Origin: Leucobacter denitrificans
Lineage (GTDB): Bacteria > Actinomycetota > Actinomycetes > Actinomycetales > Microbacteriaceae
Length of the DNA: 64,000 nt
Assembly (NCBI RefSeq): GCF_014396385.1
Contig: NZ_CP060716.1
Span: 1-64,000, forward strand
Direction: 5' to 3'
Of this stretch, positions 53,057-61,894 are shown one piece after another. Numbering within the stretch: the stretch's first letter is position 1; the number at the start of each line of letters is the position of its first letter. Under the pieces are notes generated by a model, which was not told the DNA's origin, ran no database searches, and saw only the letters and a program-made list of their open reading frames with translations. A program made the translations under genes and the position numbers.

Positions 53057-53695
53057 TTACCGGTAACCGTCGAGGCGCACCACGGTGAGCAGCCCGTCAC
53101 CGGCGGGGGAGAGCGACGCCGTGACCGCGTTTGATTCGGCGACAACCGCGAGGAGGTCGCGGAGCGCCTGGGTCGCCTCGTCACGCGATGCTGGGTCAGG
53201 CACTCGACCGTGAGATAGAGCGCCGGGCACAAGGATCGCACCGCCCGGGCGAACAATCCCGAGAGCATGCTCGAAGTACTCGAGCAGCTGCGCCTGGTCA
53301 GCGTCGAGCACCACCAGGTCGTAAGCAGCCAGGTTCAGGCGCGGCATGATGTGACGAGCGTCGCCCTCGACGAGACGTGCCCGAGAAGCGGGAATGCCAG
53401 CCTCGGCGAACATGGCTCTCGCCTCTTTGAGGTACTCGGGTTCGATCTCGATCGACGTGAGAATGGCGTCTGGCCGGTGACGCAGCAATGACAAACCGCT
53501 CACGCCAACACCGGTTCCAATCTCGCAGATAGCGCGAGCGCCAGTAAGCACGGCGAGCGCCGAGAGCTGCGACGATACGCTGCGAGACACAGGCTCGATT
53601 CCAAGCTCGAGCGAAACGCGTCGGGCGCGCACGAGTACGTCAGTCTCCGTTGGGTACTGTTCGGTGTACTGCCAATTCCGTTCGAGCTTGCTCAC
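53057..53695 (-). CDS. O-methyltransferase of the actinobacterial Rv1220c type
   Basis: A 212-residue class I SAM methyltransferase related to catechol O-methyltransferases. EIGTGVGVSGL is motif I and VVLDADQ motif III with the metal-binding Asp. The substrate is unknown. GTG start with GGAGG 3 bases upstream. In mycobacteria the homologue lies near sigE, tatB and mrp; here tatB and mrp are kept but sigE is not seen. Confidence 0.9.
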   Translation of the reverse strand: MSKLERNWQYTEQYPTETDVLVRARRVSLELGIEPVSRSVSSQLSALAVLTGARAICEIGTGVGVSGLSLLRHRPDAILTSIEIEPEYLKEARAMFAEAGIPASRARLVEGDARHIMPRLNLAAYDLVVLDADQAQLLEYFEHALGIVRPGGAILVPGALSHGRVPDPASRDEATQALRDLLAVVAESNAVTASLSPAGDGLLTVVRLDGYR

Positions 53696-53788
53696 GAGAC
53701 CTCCGACTTTCTGTCATGTTTAGGATAGTTGCACAGGGACCTTTTGGGTGCTTGGCTCGCCGAGTGGTCATCGGCCGCCGCGCTGAAC

Positions 53789-53794
53789 TACGAT
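53789..53794 (+). promoter_or_regulatory. -10 element of tatB
   Basis: TACGAT, 6 bases before ATG 53801. It marks that ATG as the start and the message as leaderless. Confidence 0.55.
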
Positions 53795-53800
53795 GATCGT

Positions 53801-54181
53801 ATGGGCGGCCTGACATTCGACAAGATTCTCATCATCTTGGTGATAGCAATGTTTGTGGTCGGTCCTACTCGTCTGCCGATGTATGCGAAAAAACTTGGTG
53901 ATTTTGTGCGCTCGGTCAAGCAGATGGCAGATGGTGCGAAGGATCGGCTTAAAGAGGAGATGGGCCCCGAGTACGACAACGTCGACTGGAAGCAACTCGA
54001 TCCACGCCAGTACGACCCGAGAAGAATCGTGCGCGACGCGCTCATGGAAGACGAGCGCGAGGCAAAGCTTGCGGCGCGACGAGAACGCCTTGAGGAAATC
54101 GCTGCAGCGCGGCGCGCCAAGCAAGGCATTGCAAAAGACGGATCGCCAGTCACGGTTCGGTTCGACGACGAAGCAACCTGA
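53801..54181 (+). CDS. tatB: twin-arginine translocase subunit TatB
   Basis: A 126-residue protein. A short N-terminal membrane helix (about 5-22, ILIILVIAMFVVGP) is followed by an amphipathic helix (RLPMYAKKLGDFVRSVKQM) and a charged coiled tail. This is the TatA/B layout, and the Gly-Pro hinge with a long helix favours TatB. ATG 53801 starts the helix; upstream frames would place 24 residues before it. TatA and TatC are not in this window. It serves export of folded proteins such as the DyP peroxidase. Confidence 0.88.
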   Translation: MGGLTFDKILIILVIAMFVVGPTRLPMYAKKLGDFVRSVKQMADGAKDRLKEEMGPEYDNVDWKQLDPRQYDPRRIVRDALMEDEREAKLAARRERLEEIAAARRAKQGIAKDGSPVTVRFDDEAT

Positions 54182-54204
54182 CCAACAAGGTCTCGTTCAA
54201 GCGC

Positions 54205-55389
54205 TTACGTTGGGCTCAGTCCGAGACTCTTTCCGGCGAGCCCTCTGCCCTGAGCAGCGATTTCGCGCGCGATGCGAATGATCTCAACGGCCGCCGGATC
54301 CTCGGGATGCGAAAGCACGGTGGGCGTGCCGCCGTCGCCTCCTTCACGAAATTGCGGGCTGAGCGGAACGCTGCCGAGCAACCGCACCGCCTGCTGGCCC
54401 TCGGCACTCTCGCTGGCGTTCAGCCGATCCACAACTGCCTTGCCACCGCCCGAGCCAAAAATCTCGAGCACCGAACCGTCGGGCTGAATGAGGCCCGCCA
54501 TGTTCTCAATGACACCGACGACCTTCTGGCCGGTCTGACGCGCGACGAGTGCGCTGCGCACCGCCACATCAGCCGCGGCCTCTTGCGGAGTCGTTACGAC
54601 GAGCACTTCGGCCTGGGGGAGCAGCTGCCCCACGCTGATCGCCACGTCGCCGGTTCCGGGCGGCAGGTCGAGCAGCAGCACGTCGAGGTCGCCGAACCAG
54701 ACGTCGCGCAAGAACTGTTCGATCGTGCGGTGCAGCATGGGGCCGCGCCACGACACGGCAGTGGATCGGGGATCGGCGTCACCAAGGAACATTCCGATCG
54801 AAATGACACGCACACCGTGTGCCTCCGGGGGAAGGATCATGTCGCCGACCCGGGTCGGGGCTTCGGTCACACCGTCTTTGCTCAGCCCCATGATTCCAGG
54901 GATGGAGAACCCAAACACATCGGCATCGACGAGCCCAACGGTGAGTCCTTGGGCTGCGAGAGACACCGCGAGTGAAGCCGTGAGCGACGACTTGCCAACG
55001 CCTCCCTTTCCGCTCGTCACAGTGATGACGCGGGTGAGTGAATCGGGACCGAACTGCATCGGCCTACCGGATCCGCGCACGAGCTCGATGAACGCTTGGC
55101 GCTCCTCGCGGTTCATCACCCCTACGTCGATCTGAGCCTCGCTCACACCCGCGGTGCCAAGGGTCGCCTCGGTCACGTCAGACTCGATGCGCCTCGCCGC
55201 GGGACACCCAGCGATGGTGAGCTTAAGACTGACGTCGGCGACTCCCTGGTCGCTAACACGCACTCGATCCACCATGCCGAGCTCAGTGATCGGGCGGTGG
55301 ATCTCGGGATCAATTACTCGGGCGAGTGAATTCCAGACCTGCTGTTCAATAGCGTTCTGTGGTGAAGTCGGGAGAGGTTCGTCACTCAC
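54205..55389 (-). CDS. mrp: Mrp/NBP35 family ATP-binding protein
   Basis: A 394-residue protein: DUF59/MIP18 domain (about 10-90), then a deviant-Walker P-loop ATPase with SGKGGVGKS near residue 128 and PPGTGD. Mrp proteins carry Fe-S clusters. The CxxC pair that usually lies near ENM is missing (ENMAGLIQPDGS), as in other actinobacterial Mrp proteins, so bridging Fe-S binding may differ. GTG start overlaps the DUF1003 stop by 8 bases. Confidence 0.93.
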   Translation of the reverse strand: MSDEPLPTSPQNAIEQQVWNSLARVIDPEIHRPITELGMVDRVRVSDQGVADVSLKLTIAGCPAARRIESDVTEATLGTAGVSEAQIDVGVMNREERQAFIELVRGSGRPMQFGPDSLTRVITVTSGKGGVGKSSLTASLAVSLAAQGLTVGLVDADVFGFSIPGIMGLSKDGVTEAPTRVGDMILPPEAHGVRVISIGMFLGDADPRSTAVSWRGPMLHRTIEQFLRDVWFGDLDVLLLDLPPGTGDVAISVGQLLPQAEVLVVTTPQEAAADVAVRSALVARQTGQKVVGVIENMAGLIQPDGSVLEIFGSGGGKAVVDRLNASESAEGQQAVRLLGSVPLSPQFREGGDGGTPTVLSHPEDPAAVEIIRIAREIAAQGRGLAGKSLGLSPT

Positions 55390-55975
55390 CGGGCTTCACC
55401 TGATCATGCCGCGTCGAATCTGGGCCCTGTGGCGATTCTGGGCCCATTGCCGACTCTGGTTGCTGCGAGGAACCCTCGACTTCTTCTGCCGCAAGCTCGG
55501 CGAGCAACGCCTTGAGTTCTTGGCGCACAAAGTCGCGATCGGGCAGATCCTTGATCGCGAGCCTTAGTGCGACAACCTCGCGCGCGAGAAACTCGGTGTC
55601 TGCAAGGTTTCGCTCAGCCTGCTTGCGGTCTTGCTCAATCTGCACGCGGTCGCGGTCGTCTTGGCGGTTCTGCGCGAGCAGAATCATCGGCGCAGCATAC
55701 GAAGCCTGCAACGAGAGGATCAGGGTGAGTGCAGTGAACCCGAGTGCAGCGGAGTCGAATCGGAACTCCATGGGGCCGATTGTGTTCCACACAAGCCATG
55801 CGACACAAAACACCGTAAGTAACGCCAAGAACCACGGGGTGCCCATGCCTCGAGCGATGCTCTCGGTCCAGCGACCAAATCGTTCGTTGCTACCAGAGCC
55901 AGAGCGCCGAAGCTCACGGGCGGATCGCGCAGAGCGAGGGGCGTCGAGGCCAGTGTTTCGCTTGAAGAAGCTCAT
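55382..55975 (-). CDS. DUF1003 membrane protein
   Basis: A 197-residue protein of the DUF1003 family: two membrane helices (about 52-72 and 82-104) after FGRWTESIARGMGTPWFL, then a coiled tail that includes QNRQDDRDRVQ, the family mark. Function unknown. The ATG overlaps the stop of the MgtE-like gene by 4 bases. A fixed neighbour of that gene in Actinobacteria. Confidence 0.92.
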   Translation of the reverse strand: MSFFKRNTGLDAPRSARSARELRRSGSGSNERFGRWTESIARGMGTPWFLALLTVFCVAWLVWNTIGPMEFRFDSAALGFTALTLILSLQASYAAPMILLAQNRQDDRDRVQIEQDRKQAERNLADTEFLAREVVALRLAIKDLPDRDFVRQELKALLAELAAEEVEGSSQQPESAMGPESPQGPDSTRHDQVKPGE

Positions 55976-57279
55976 GCCTGTGCCCCCTTTGCGGTGTCGG
56001 TCTGAGCGGTATCGGTTTGGGCGGCGTCGGTTTCATCATCAGCGTGACGCCAGTCGTCTGGAAGCAGGTGATCGAGCACGTCGTCGACAGTTACCACTCC
56101 GACCAGACGCTTATGCTCGTCGACAACGGGCATAGCTACGAGGTCGTAACTCGCAAGTCTTCTCGACACTTCAGCCGCACTCGCGGTAACCGGTACCGCC
56201 TCAATCTCTGAGTCAAGCAGCGCCGAGATGCGCTCGTGCGGCGGGAACCGCAGCATGCGCTGAAAATGCACCATACCGAGAAACTCACCGCTCGGAGTCT
56301 CATACGGCGGATGCGTCACATACACCGCAGATGCCATAGCTGGTGGAATCTCCGCGCGGCGGATCATAGCGAGAGCCTCTGCGACGCTCGACTCGGCCGC
56401 GAGGATGATCGGTGTCGGACTCATGAGGCCGCCAGCGGTGTCGAACTCGTACTCGAGGAGCCTTCGCACGTCTTCCGCTTCCTCTGGCTCCATCAGGTCG
56501 AGAAGCTCTTCACCCTGGGCCGTCGGCAGCGCAGAAATGAGGTCCGCAGCGTCGTCAGCATCCATCCGATCCAGAACATCGGCGGTTCGAGTCGACGGAA
56601 TGAGGGCGAGAATCGAAAGCTGATCGGTCTCGCTCATCTCTTCAAGCGCATCGGCAACGCGCTCATCTTGCAGCTCATCGATTACCTTCGCGATGCGGTT
56701 GGGTGGAAGCTCGAGCAACGACTCTGCGAGGTCCGCCGGCTTGAGATCCACAAGCGTCTGCACGAGCAGCTCCGCCGAATGATGCTCATCTGACTGGCTC
56801 GGACGCTGGATGTCGCCCCACCGCACCGTGCGCGCGGGGCCACGACCAAAGCCAGACGCGGTCTTCGGCAGTCGCACGAATAGTTCTGAAACCACCCATT
56901 CGCCAGATCGGGTGCGCTCAATCGCCGCATCTTCAACGACGGCAGGGCTCGCAGATTGGCCTGGTTTCTCGGGAAGGAGGGACACGCGCATGCCGATCAT
57001 CTCGGCAATCATGCGCGATTCGCTGCGGCGCTGTTCGAACCGGCGAATATTAATGAGGCCCGTCGTGATCACCTGGCCCGACCCAATCGAGGTCACGCGC
57101 CCGATGGGCACGAATACTCGACGTTTACCCGGAATCTCGACGATGAGGCCAACAACGCGCGGCGCCGTCGAAGCACGGTATACGACAAGCACGTCGCGAA
57201 CCTTGCCAATCCGGTCACCCACAGGATTGAAAACGCCGCGGCCCGCAAGCCGACCGACAAAAACCCTAGAAGTAGTCAC
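55972..57279 (-). CDS. PRC-barrel, MgtE N-terminal and CBS domain protein without membrane part
   Basis: A 435-residue cytoplasmic protein. Residues 1-80 and about 105-155 look like PRC-barrel parts, about 160-285 the MgtE N-terminal helical domain (ADLAESLLELPP, LDRMDADDAADLISALP), and about 285-410 a CBS pair. The transmembrane pore of MgtE is absent, so it is a Mg2+ or nucleotide sensor rather than a channel. The last 15 residues repeat TDTAQ. GTG start 6 bases after TACCTT on its strand (57291-57286) suggests a leaderless message. It heads an operon with DUF1003 and mrp. Confidence 0.9.
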   Translation of the reverse strand: MTTSRVFVGRLAGRGVFNPVGDRIGKVRDVLVVYRASTAPRVVGLIVEIPGKRRVFVPIGRVTSIGSGQVITTGLINIRRFEQRRSESRMIAEMIGMRVSLLPEKPGQSASPAVVEDAAIERTRSGEWVVSELFVRLPKTASGFGRGPARTVRWGDIQRPSQSDEHHSAELLVQTLVDLKPADLAESLLELPPNRIAKVIDELQDERVADALEEMSETDQLSILALIPSTRTADVLDRMDADDAADLISALPTAQGEELLDLMEPEEAEDVRRLLEYEFDTAGGLMSPTPIILAAESSVAEALAMIRRAEIPPAMASAVYVTHPPYETPSGEFLGMVHFQRMLRFPPHERISALLDSEIEAVPVTASAAEVSRRLASYDLVAMPVVDEHKRLVGVVTVDDVLDHLLPDDWRHADDETDAAQTDTAQTDTAKGAQA

Positions 57280-57387
57280 CCCTCTAAGGTATCGTTCGCC
57301 GCGCGCTCAGGCTGCACAAATCGTGAATTCACAAACGTGCACCCGGTATACGGCCCAGTGGATCAGTAGCTGTGGAAGAATCAAGGC

Positions 57388-57876
57388 ATGAGTAGCCCGG
57401 GTTTTTCCTCTTCGCGCACGCCACTGCCCCCTGAACTGCCGACGGGGGAGATCATCTCGACGTACGACAAGTACCTCGATGCAAAGCACGCGGTAGACAT
57501 TCTCGCCCGCAGCGGGTTCCCTGTGCAGCAAGTGTCGATCGTCGGCAACGATGTGCGCAGTGTCGAACGGGTGACGGGCAGACTGAGTTACGGTCGCGTC
57601 GCATGGATGGGTGCGCTCTCGGGTGCGTACCTCGGACTCTTCCTCGGGTTGCTGCTGTTTATTTTTCAGCCGGACAACGCGGGTATCGGCGGGGTGTTCC
57701 TCGCCGCGATCGTCATCGGTGCTGGGTTCGGCATGCTCTTCGGTTTGCTTTCATACGCACTGAACCGTAACCGCCGAGATTTCTCGTCGGTCATGCAGAT
57801 GGTCGCGACTCGCTACGACCTTGTCACCGATCCATCGCACCTGCACGAAGCGCGCCGAATACTCACCCAGGCTTAG
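57388..57876 (+). CDS. general stress protein 17M-like membrane protein
   Basis: A 162-residue protein. TYDKYLDAKHAVDILARSGFP opens the GSP17M-like (YflT) domain; two membrane helices follow at about 70-90 and 98-120. Kept next to the MgtE-like gene in Actinobacteria. AAGG lies before the ATG. Its stop is 5 bases from the convergent pepP stop. Confidence 0.9.
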   Translation: MSSPGFSSSRTPLPPELPTGEIISTYDKYLDAKHAVDILARSGFPVQQVSIVGNDVRSVERVTGRLSYGRVAWMGALSGAYLGLFLGLLLFIFQPDNAGIGGVFLAAIVIGAGFGMLFGLLSYALNRNRRDFSSVMQMVATRYDLVTDPSHLHEARRILTQA

Positions 57877-57881
57877 TAGCC

Positions 57882-59261
57882 CTAGGCGGAGCGTCGCCTC
57901 GCACTCTGGATCCACCGCTCAACGTCGTCGGCGGTGCGCGGAATCTCAGCTGAGAGATTCACGCACCCGTCTTCGGTGACGACAATGTCGTCCTCGATCC
58001 GCACGCCGATGCCGCGCAACTCCTCTGGCACCGTGAGGTCGTCGGGTTGGAAGTACAACCCGGGCTCAATCGTGAACACCATGCCGGGTTCGAGCTTTCC
58101 ATCAAGGTACAGCTCGCGCTTTGCTTGCGCGCAGTCGTGCACGTCGAGACCCAGGTGATGGCTCGTGCCGTGAACCATGTAGCGACGGTGATACGCGGTG
58201 CCGTCGGGCTCGGGGAGCAGCCCCCACTCGCGTGTGTACCGCTCGATCACGGCCATCGCGGCATCGTGCACATCGCCGAAACGAATGCCGGGCTTGACGA
58301 TCGCGCGCGCCGCATCTGCCGCATCGAGCACCGCTTCGTAGACGCGCCGCTGCGGCTCGGTGAACGTACCCGAGATGGGCACCGTACGCGTGATGTCAGC
58401 GGTGTAGAGGCTATCAAGCTCGACACCGGCATCAAGGAGGAGAAGGTCGCCCTCACGAACCGGGCCATCGTTGCGGATCCAGTGAAGTGTGCAGGCGTGC
58501 GCGCCTGCAGCAGCGATCGTTTCGTAGCCCACCTCATTGCCGTCGAGGCGCGCGCGGTGGTTGAACACGCTTTCGACGATGCGCTCGCCCCTGGGGTGTG
58601 ATGTTGCCTCGTTAAACGACGCGAAGACCTCGGTGAAGCCTTTCGCAGTCACGTCGACAGCGGCCTGTAGCTCTGAAATCTCGAACGCGTCTTTAGTAAG
58701 TCGCAGCTCAGAAGCTGCGCGCGCCAACGAGTCGTCTTCGAGCGTGAGGTCGCCATCTGCAGCGACAAACTCGTCGAGGTGCGCGGTCTCGAGGCCGAGT
58801 AAAGCCGCGACCTGCGCAAGCGAGGGCCTGGGTCCGATCCAGAACTCACCGATTTCGGGGTTCGCGAAGAATTCGTCGCTATCGCGCCCCGCGCGCTCGC
58901 GGAAATAGAGCTTTGCTGCGCCACCGGGCTCAATTGTCAAGATCGCTCCGGGCTCAGAGTCAGAGCCCCACCCGGTGAGGTGCGCGAATGCGCTGTGCGC
59001 ACGAAACGGGTAGAAAGTGTCGTTCGAGCGCTGCTTGAGCTGTCCAGCAGCAACGACGAGTCGAGTGGCGGGGAACTGCGCAGCAAGACGCTCACGACGT
59101 AGCTTCGCGTATGGTGCAGCGGGTAGCTCTGCTGGTAGCTCATCGACTCGCTCCGCCCAGTGCGACGAAATGTAGTCAAGGAAGTTGTCTGAAGTTGGAG
59201 TGGTGCTCCGGTTGCTGTTGTCGATCTCAGCTTCGTGGGTAGCGTTCGCCTGCTCGGTCAT
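57882..59261 (-). CDS. pepP: Xaa-Pro aminopeptidase (aminopeptidase P)
   Basis: A 459-residue M24B metallopeptidase that removes N-terminal residues before proline. An N-terminal creatinase-like domain is followed by the pita-bread fold with the metal ligands in DAGVELDSLYTADITR, GTSHHLGLDVHD, TIEPGLYFQ and GVRIEDDIVVT. The start is ATG 59261 after GAGGATGGGAGC. Cytoplasmic. Confidence 0.95.
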   Translation of the reverse strand: MTEQANATHEAEIDNSNRSTTPTSDNFLDYISSHWAERVDELPAELPAAPYAKLRRERLAAQFPATRLVVAAGQLKQRSNDTFYPFRAHSAFAHLTGWGSDSEPGAILTIEPGGAAKLYFRERAGRDSDEFFANPEIGEFWIGPRPSLAQVAALLGLETAHLDEFVAADGDLTLEDDSLARAASELRLTKDAFEISELQAAVDVTAKGFTEVFASFNEATSHPRGERIVESVFNHRARLDGNEVGYETIAAAGAHACTLHWIRNDGPVREGDLLLLDAGVELDSLYTADITRTVPISGTFTEPQRRVYEAVLDAADAARAIVKPGIRFGDVHDAAMAVIERYTREWGLLPEPDGTAYHRRYMVHGTSHHLGLDVHDCAQAKRELYLDGKLEPGMVFTIEPGLYFQPDDLTVPEELRGIGVRIEDDIVVTEDGCVNLSAEIPRTADDVERWIQSARRRSA

Positions 59262-59297
59262 GCTCCCATCCTCCCATCTCGACCTGAGGGTCGGGAA

Positions 59298-59303
59298 TAG
59301 ACT
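59298..59303 (+). promoter_or_regulatory. -10 element of the PHP gene
   Basis: TAGACT, 6 bases before ATG 59310; no ribosome site can fit, so the gene is probably leaderless. Confidence 0.6.
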
Positions 59304-59309
59304 GAAGCA

Positions 59310-60167
59310 ATGACCAGCAGCGCGGTGGAGTTAAGTGGTGGATACGACCTCCACACCCACTCACTCATTTCAGACGGCACGACGAGGCCCGCAGAGATCG
59401 CGGCGGAAGCGGCTGCACTTGGCCTCGAGGGCTTCTCGCTCACTGACCACGACACGATCGAAGGCTGGGACGAGGCGCGCACGGCAGCCCGCGCTCACGG
59501 TATTGATTTCTTGCCGGGCATCGAGGTGACAACGCGGCACAACTGGAAGTCGCGGCACCTGCTCGGGTACGGCGTCGATCCACGCGCTGACGAGCTTTTC
59601 GAGGGGTTGCAACGCGTGCGGGATGCTCGCTTTACCCGCGCTCGCCGCATGGTCGAGCTGCTCGCCGCAGACTTCGATATTTCGTGGGAGTACGTCATGG
59701 GAAGCACCGAGACGATCGCGGTTGGTCGGCCGCACATCGCCGATGCGCTCGTTGAGGCAGGGTATTTTGCGGATCGGAGCCAGGTGTTCGCCGAGGTGCT
59801 GCACCCGAGGTCGCCCTACTATGTTCCAACCTATGCGCTTGAGATGCCTGACGCGATCGCGCTCGTGCGACGGGCAGGCGGGTTGCCGGTTTTGGCTCAC
59901 CCAGTTGCAGTGCGTCAGAGTACGCCAGTTACGCCCGCAATCGTGCGAGAACTTGTCGAAGCTGGGCTGTGGGGTATCGAACTTGAGCACCCAGAGAACC
60001 GAGAAGATTGGCTCCCGCCACTTCGTAAGGTGGCAGCTGAACTCGGGTTAGAAGTCACCGCTTCGAGCGATTATCACGGCGAGGGTAAACCAAACAGGCT
60101 TGGCGAAAAGCGTTCGAGTCGCGACCTTGTTGAGCGCATTCGCTCGCAGGTCGCGACTCCGCAGTAA
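59310..60167 (+). CDS. PHP domain phosphoesterase
   Basis: A 285-residue PHP enzyme. Metal-binding motifs: DLHTHSLISDG, LTDHDTIEG, LPVLAHPVAV and SSDYHG. Close relatives are 3',5'-nucleoside bisphosphate phosphatases that clear pAp. The stop is 11 bases from the convergent helicase stop. Confidence 0.9.
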   Translation: MTSSAVELSGGYDLHTHSLISDGTTRPAEIAAEAAALGLEGFSLTDHDTIEGWDEARTAARAHGIDFLPGIEVTTRHNWKSRHLLGYGVDPRADELFEGLQRVRDARFTRARRMVELLAADFDISWEYVMGSTETIAVGRPHIADALVEAGYFADRSQVFAEVLHPRSPYYVPTYALEMPDAIALVRRAGGLPVLAHPVAVRQSTPVTPAIVRELVEAGLWGIELEHPENREDWLPPLRKVAAELGLEVTASSDYHGEGKPNRLGEKRSSRDLVERIRSQVATPQ

Positions 60168-60178
60168 ACGGGGGAGGC

Positions 60179-61711
60179 TTAGGCCTCGGGCTGAGGCTCA
60201 GCCGGCGAAGCCTGCGCACCAGAGTCTGGTGCACTAGCTGCCGCAGAATTGTTGGTGCGACGGCGGCGACGGCGGCGCCTCGGCGCTTGCTCCTCGCCCG
60301 AACCTGCCTCGCCCGGCAGCGGTGCACCGGGCTCGCCCTTGCCCTCAAGGTCGTGGCCGTGCTGTTCGTGACCGTGCGCTTCACCGCGCCCGCCGCCGCG
60401 TGGGTTCGCGTCGCGAGTGCGCTTGCGATTGCGGGTGCGTGAGCGGCTTGATCCACCGCCAGACCCCGCGCCCTCTGCGCCTGAGCCCTCGCGCTCCTTT
60501 CGCGGAGCGCTTTCTTTCACCGGAGTCGCCTTGAGGCGGCCCTTCGAGCCCTCAGGGATGTTGAGTTCACTGTAGAGGTGCGGCGATGACGAATAGGTCT
60601 CCACAGGCTCGGGCACCCCAAAATCGAGCGCCTTATTAATGAGCGCCCACTTGTGCATGTCGGCCCAGTCGACGAACGTTACGGCGATACCGGTTCGCCC
60701 CGCACGACCGGTGCGACCGACCCGGTGGAGGTAGGTCTTTTCGTCGTCGGGAACGGTGTGGTTAATTACGTGCGTGACGTCATCGACATCGATTCCGCGG
60801 GCCGCAACATCGGTCGCGATGAGAATGTCTTTCTTGCCTGACTTGAACCCAGCCATCGCGCGCTCGCGCTGATCCTGATTGAGGTCACCGTGCACAGATG
60901 CTGCTGAGAAGCCGCGATCCACAAGCTCTTCTTGCAGCTTGGCCGCCGCGCGCTTCGTGCGCATGAAGATGACTGTCTTGCCGCGACCCTCAGCCTGCAG
61001 AATTCGACCGATGACCTCGTCTTTGTCGAGGGCGTGCGCACGGTACACCTTGTGCTCAATGTTCGCCTGCATCGCGCCCTCGTCGGGGTCTGAAGCGCGA
61101 ATGTGGATCGGCTTCGACATAAACCGCCTCGCGAGTGACACGATTGTGCCGGGCATCGTTGCCGAGAACAGCATGGTGTGCCTGGTAGCGGGAGTCTTTG
61201 AGAAGAGCTTTTCGATGTCGGCGAGGAAGCCGAGGTCGAGCATCTTGTCTGCCTCGTCGAGCACCATTTCGCGCACGTTTGCGAGATTCAGCACACGCTG
61301 GCTCGCGAGGTCGAGCAGACGGCCGGGGGTGCCGACAACGATCTGCGCACCCGCCTTGAGCTGGTCGATCTGGCCCTCGTAGGCCTTGCCGCCGTAGATC
61401 GGCACGACGGATGCGCCGCGGTTCTTCGCAGCAAGCTCAAGATCTTCAAATACCTGCACCGCTAGTTCGCGCGTTGGCACGACGACCAGTGCCTGCACAC
61501 CCGGCTCGGGATTCTCGCCCACGCGCTGAAGCAGCGGAAGGCCGAAGCCGAACGTCTTGCCGGTGCCTGTCTTCGCCTGGCCGATGATGTCTTGGCCAGT
61601 GATTGCGAGAGGGATTGTCTGTTCTTGGATTGGGAAGGCATCGACGATGCCCTTCTCTGCAAGTGCGTCGACCATGTCTTGATCTACGCCCAATTCGAGG
61701 AATGTGGTCAC
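60179..61711 (-). CDS. DEAD-box RNA helicase
   Basis: A 510-residue RhlE/CsdA-like helicase. Motifs: Q (FPIQEQTIP), I (AKTGTGKT), Ia (PTRELAVQ), II (VLDEADKML), III (SATMP), VI (HRVGRTGRAGRTG). Residues about 400-510 form a basic, Gly/Arg-rich, disordered tail with an Arg8 run, likely for RNA binding. GTG start. In mycobacteria the homologue rhlE lies beside the ferritin-like gene, as here. Confidence 0.95.
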   Translation of the reverse strand: MTTFLELGVDQDMVDALAEKGIVDAFPIQEQTIPLAITGQDIIGQAKTGTGKTFGFGLPLLQRVGENPEPGVQALVVVPTRELAVQVFEDLELAAKNRGASVVPIYGGKAYEGQIDQLKAGAQIVVGTPGRLLDLASQRVLNLANVREMVLDEADKMLDLGFLADIEKLFSKTPATRHTMLFSATMPGTIVSLARRFMSKPIHIRASDPDEGAMQANIEHKVYRAHALDKDEVIGRILQAEGRGKTVIFMRTKRAAAKLQEELVDRGFSAASVHGDLNQDQRERAMAGFKSGKKDILIATDVAARGIDVDDVTHVINHTVPDDEKTYLHRVGRTGRAGRTGIAVTFVDWADMHKWALINKALDFGVPEPVETYSSSPHLYSELNIPEGSKGRLKATPVKESAPRKEREGSGAEGAGSGGGSSRSRTRNRKRTRDANPRGGGRGEAHGHEQHGHDLEGKGEPGAPLPGEAGSGEEQAPRRRRRRRRTNNSAAASAPDSGAQASPAEPQPEA

Positions 61712-61882
61712 GTTGCGTCCTGTTCTGTTCGATTGTGCATTGCTACGCGTCCATCGATCAGGGCGCAGCTGTCGCGGCTCCAGCGGCAGCGACGAAATAC
61801 ATACGTGCGAGGCCAGTCTAGTTCGAGACGCGCAATTTCCCCGTGATTCCCGCGGTATTCCTCGGACTCGGTGCTGCGACGG

Positions 61883-61888
61883 TACACT
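61883..61888 (+). promoter_or_regulatory. -10 element of the ferritin-like gene
   Basis: TACACT, 6 bases before GTG 61895; selects this GTG as start and points to a leaderless message. Confidence 0.55.
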
Positions 61889-61894
61889 TACAGC

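Noticed and set aside
55990..56030. Tandem repeat coding TDTAQ as a mobile or variable element
   Set aside because: Only two to three imperfect copies at a disordered protein end; ordinary low complexity.
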